Positions 62,389-64,000 of a stretch of 64,000 bases of DNA are shown piece by piece. The notes beneath the pieces were generated by a model. It worked only from the letters and a program-made list of their open reading frames with translations. It made no database searches and was not told the DNA's origin. Position 1 is the stretch's first letter, and the number at the start of each line of letters is the position of its first letter. The DNA comes from UBA964 sp037444685 (GTDB taxonomy: Bacteria; Pseudomonadota; Gammaproteobacteria; Steroidobacterales; Steroidobacteraceae), in the NCBI GenBank assembly GCA_037444685.1, contig JBBILX010000006.1:1-64000 (forward strand), given 5' to 3'. Made by a program: the position numbers and the translations under genes.

Positions 62389-63447
62389 ATGCACAAGCAG
62401 CAGTCACTCAAGATCACGGCGGCTCTGGTCACGTTGGTTGCCGGTACCGCAGCAACGCTCGCGCCAATGATCGCGAGCGCCCAGTCGGGCGGAGTCACGG
62501 GCTACAAGCAGGGCAAGGGCGGCAGTCCGGTCACGGGTGCCGCCGGCACCAGTGGCTCGACGGGCGACTCGGGCATCGAGAAATGCGACAAGCCCATGGG
62601 TGCGGTCGCGGTGGTCGAGCCGCAGGACCTCGTCGTGCAGTCGCTGACGCAGTACGGCCTGCAGTCGCCGGTGCCGCTGATCCGCATGATGATCCAGCAG
62701 TCGAACTGCTTCCTCGTCGTCGAGCGCGGCGTCGGCATGCAGAACCTGATGCAGGAGCGCCAGCTGTCGCAGTCGGGCCAGACCCGCGCGGGCTCGAACA
62801 TGGGTGGCGGCCAGATGGTCACGGCCGATTTCATCCTGACGCCGAACGTCGTCTTCTCAGAAGGCAATGCGGGCGGCATCGGCGCAGCGCTCGGCGGAGT
62901 GCTGAGCCGTTCGAACCCGCTGCTCGGCGCAGTGGCCGGCGGCCTGAAGTTCAAGGAAGCGCAGACCAGCATGCTGCTCGCCGACGCGCGTTCGGGCCTG
63001 CAGGTCGCCGCCGCCGAGGGCAGCACCAAGAAAGCGGACCTGCGCCTCGGTGGCGCGCTGTTCGGCAGCGGTGGCTTCGGCGCGGTCGGCGGCTATGGCA
63101 ACACCAACGAAGGCAAGATCATCGCGGCGGCCTTCATGGACAACTACAACAAGATCGTCGGCGTCGTGCGCAATGACGAGTCCTTGCAGCGCGATGTCGG
63201 CACGCTGAAACAGGAGGCGGGCAAGAAGACGGCCGCCGGTGAGGTGTTCAACGAGGGCGACGTGGTCGTGCCGAAGATTGCGAACGTCAAGCTATTGCGC
63301 AATCCGGCGGACGGCGCGGCCGTGGCCGCCACGCTCGCGCGCGGCGAGGAACTCGTCGTGATCGGGCCCGAGCAAAACGGCTTCCTGAGCGTGCAGGGCG
63401 GTTCCGCCAGCGGCTGGGTCAAGAAGGTGCTCGTCACGCGGCCGTGA
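62389..63447 (+). CDS. Exported CsgG-like protein with an SH3-like tail
   Basis: This 352-residue exported protein has a signal peptide (ITAALVTLVAGTAATLAPMIASAQ) and a Gly/Ser linker. A CsgG-like domain follows (FLVVERGVGMQNLMQERQLSQSG, MVTADFILTPNVVFSE, LRLGG, NEGKIIAAAFMDNYNKIV), and a C-terminal SH3b-like region (VAATLARGEELVVIGPEQNGFLSVQGG) completes it. CsgG domains form outer-membrane assemblies, but no curli genes are nearby. It lies directly after the ABC exporter pair. ATG 62389 is favoured over ATG 62353 because the signal peptide follows it. Confidence 0.75.
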   Translation: MHKQQSLKITAALVTLVAGTAATLAPMIASAQSGGVTGYKQGKGGSPVTGAAGTSGSTGDSGIEKCDKPMGAVAVVEPQDLVVQSLTQYGLQSPVPLIRMMIQQSNCFLVVERGVGMQNLMQERQLSQSGQTRAGSNMGGGQMVTADFILTPNVVFSEGNAGGIGAALGGVLSRSNPLLGAVAGGLKFKEAQTSMLLADARSGLQVAAAEGSTKKADLRLGGALFGSGGFGAVGGYGNTNEGKIIAAAFMDNYNKIVGVVRNDESLQRDVGTLKQEAGKKTAAGEVFNEGDVVVPKIANVKLLRNPADGAAVAATLARGEELVVIGPEQNGFLSVQGGSASGWVKKVLVTRP

Positions 63448-63480
63448 CGGGCCGGCGCGGCGACGCGCTCGCCGCCGCCG

Positions 63481-64000
63481 CTAGTGCTCGGCGCCGGCGG
63501 GCGGGAACTTCCGCTCGCCGGCCGTGATCCGCAGCGACAGTCTGTTCTGCTCCGGCGGCAGCGGGCAGGTCGCGAACTCGTTGAACGCACAGGGCGGGTT
63601 GTAGGCGCGGTTGAAGTCGATGACGAGACGACCGCCCACAGGTCGCGGCACATCGAGGAAGCGTCCTGCGCCGTAGCTCTCGCGGCCGCTCGTGCCGTCG
63701 CCGAACATCACGAATAAGGTCGGCGCTCCGGGCGCTTCCTCGAGCGCATCGAGCCGCCATTCACGGCCCTCCTTCTCGAAAAGGATCGCGCCGGGCGAGG
63801 GCATGTCCGACTCCATGCCCAGGATGTTGAGGATGCGGATCTGCCGGACGGGCTCGTAGGGCTCGAACCGGGCCTCGATGCGCCACTGGTCGTCGGCATC
63901 GAAGTAGTCGATTCCCGGAAAATCGCGGCGCCGCGGGTGGTCGAGGTCGCGGACGCGCACACCGAGCCGCCCGGCACGCTCGATCACGAAGAACTCAACG
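63481..64000 (-). CDS. DUF1684-family protein (truncated by the window end)
   Basis: About 173 residues of the C-terminal part are visible, and the start lies beyond base 64000. The hallmark DUF1684 block appears as GRFLDVPRPVGGRLVIDFNRAYNPPCAFNEFATCPLPPEQNRL, with the N-P-P-C-A-F-N motif, preceded by WRIEARFEPY and FVMFGDGTSGRESYGAGR. The function is unknown. It converges on the CsgG-like gene with 33 bp between the stops, where a weak CGGCC/GGCCG hairpin is possible. Confidence 0.8.
   Translation of the reverse strand, partial: VEFFVIERAGRLGVRVRDLDHPRRRDFPGIDYFDADDQWRIEARFEPYEPVRQIRILNILGMESDMPSPGAILFEKEGREWRLDALEEAPGAPTLFVMFGDGTSGRESYGAGRFLDVPRPVGGRLVIDFNRAYNPPCAFNEFATCPLPPEQNRLSLRITAGERKFPPAGAEH

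Noticed and set aside
63438..63480. A rho-independent terminator between the CsgG-like and DUF1684 genes
   Set aside because: The possible CGGCC/GGCCG stem is short and lacks a T-run on either strand.

Overview
This 64 kb window is high-GC bacterial chromosome, most likely gammaproteobacterial. Supporting genes are LptM, TamA/TamB, a YbiI-type DksA/TraR zinc finger, SixA next to a CHAD protein, an FlhC-like regulator, PolA and NudC. An affinity with the Xanthomonadales/Steroidobacterales side of the class is a weak guess. No tRNA, rRNA or CRISPR array was seen.

Region 1 (1-11.8 kb) is an accessory island of DNA-processing and anti-phage type genes, all on the plus strand. It starts with the end of an IS21-type element that truncates a UvrD-like helicase-nuclease, which also carries a stop and two frameshifts. 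An intact, translationally coupled block follows: DruA-like (DUF4338), NurA, HerA and a DnaQ-like exonuclease. After it come a nuclease-DUF2075 ATPase broken by one amber codon and the remains of a restriction-modification pair. In that pair a deletion joins the start of a putative DNA methyltransferase to the rear half of a helicase-nuclease that ends in a LexA/S24-type peptidase domain.

Region 2 (12-29 kb) is ordinary chromosome with small gene groups: the oxidative pentose phosphate genes zwf-pgl (minus) converging on gnd (plus), lipoproteins, VOC and NTF2-like proteins, an aminotransferase, a CpeT-like protein, a methyltransferase-SixA-CHAD group, an AtzG/AtzE-like pair, and NYN, AhpD-like and 2-oxoglutarate oxygenase proteins. 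Region 3 (29.2-35.4 kb) is a decayed uptake/catabolic cluster. A TATAAT/palindrome promoter region separates an MFS transporter unit from an exported VOC protein, a Tat-exported flavoprotein and a TonB receptor. All four larger genes carry in-frame stops.

Region 4 (35.4-41.3 kb) holds CAP, polA, OsmC, lptM and small genes. Region 5 (41.3-49.9 kb) is a minus-strand arginine cluster: argR-argG-[P-loop protein]-argC-argD-argF'-argB-argH. ArgG, ArgF' and ArgH look like the Bacteroidetes-type enzymes. The transcarbamylase lacks ornithine transcarbamylase hallmarks and resembles N-succinylornithine transcarbamylase. No N-acylglutamate synthase or deacylase gene is present, and an uncharacterised P-loop protein sits in the operon. 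Two ArgR boxes spaced exactly 21 bp apart precede argR. This cluster is the best candidate for an undescribed system here: an acylated-ornithine arginine route with an unidentified acyltransferase.

Region 6 (50-64 kb) holds a Tat-exported DUF1838 protein, tamB-tamA, NRDE, DUF4126, nudC, a divergent FlhC-like/FlhD-like pair, a YadGH-type ABC exporter with a CsgG-like protein, and a DUF1684 protein cut by the window end.
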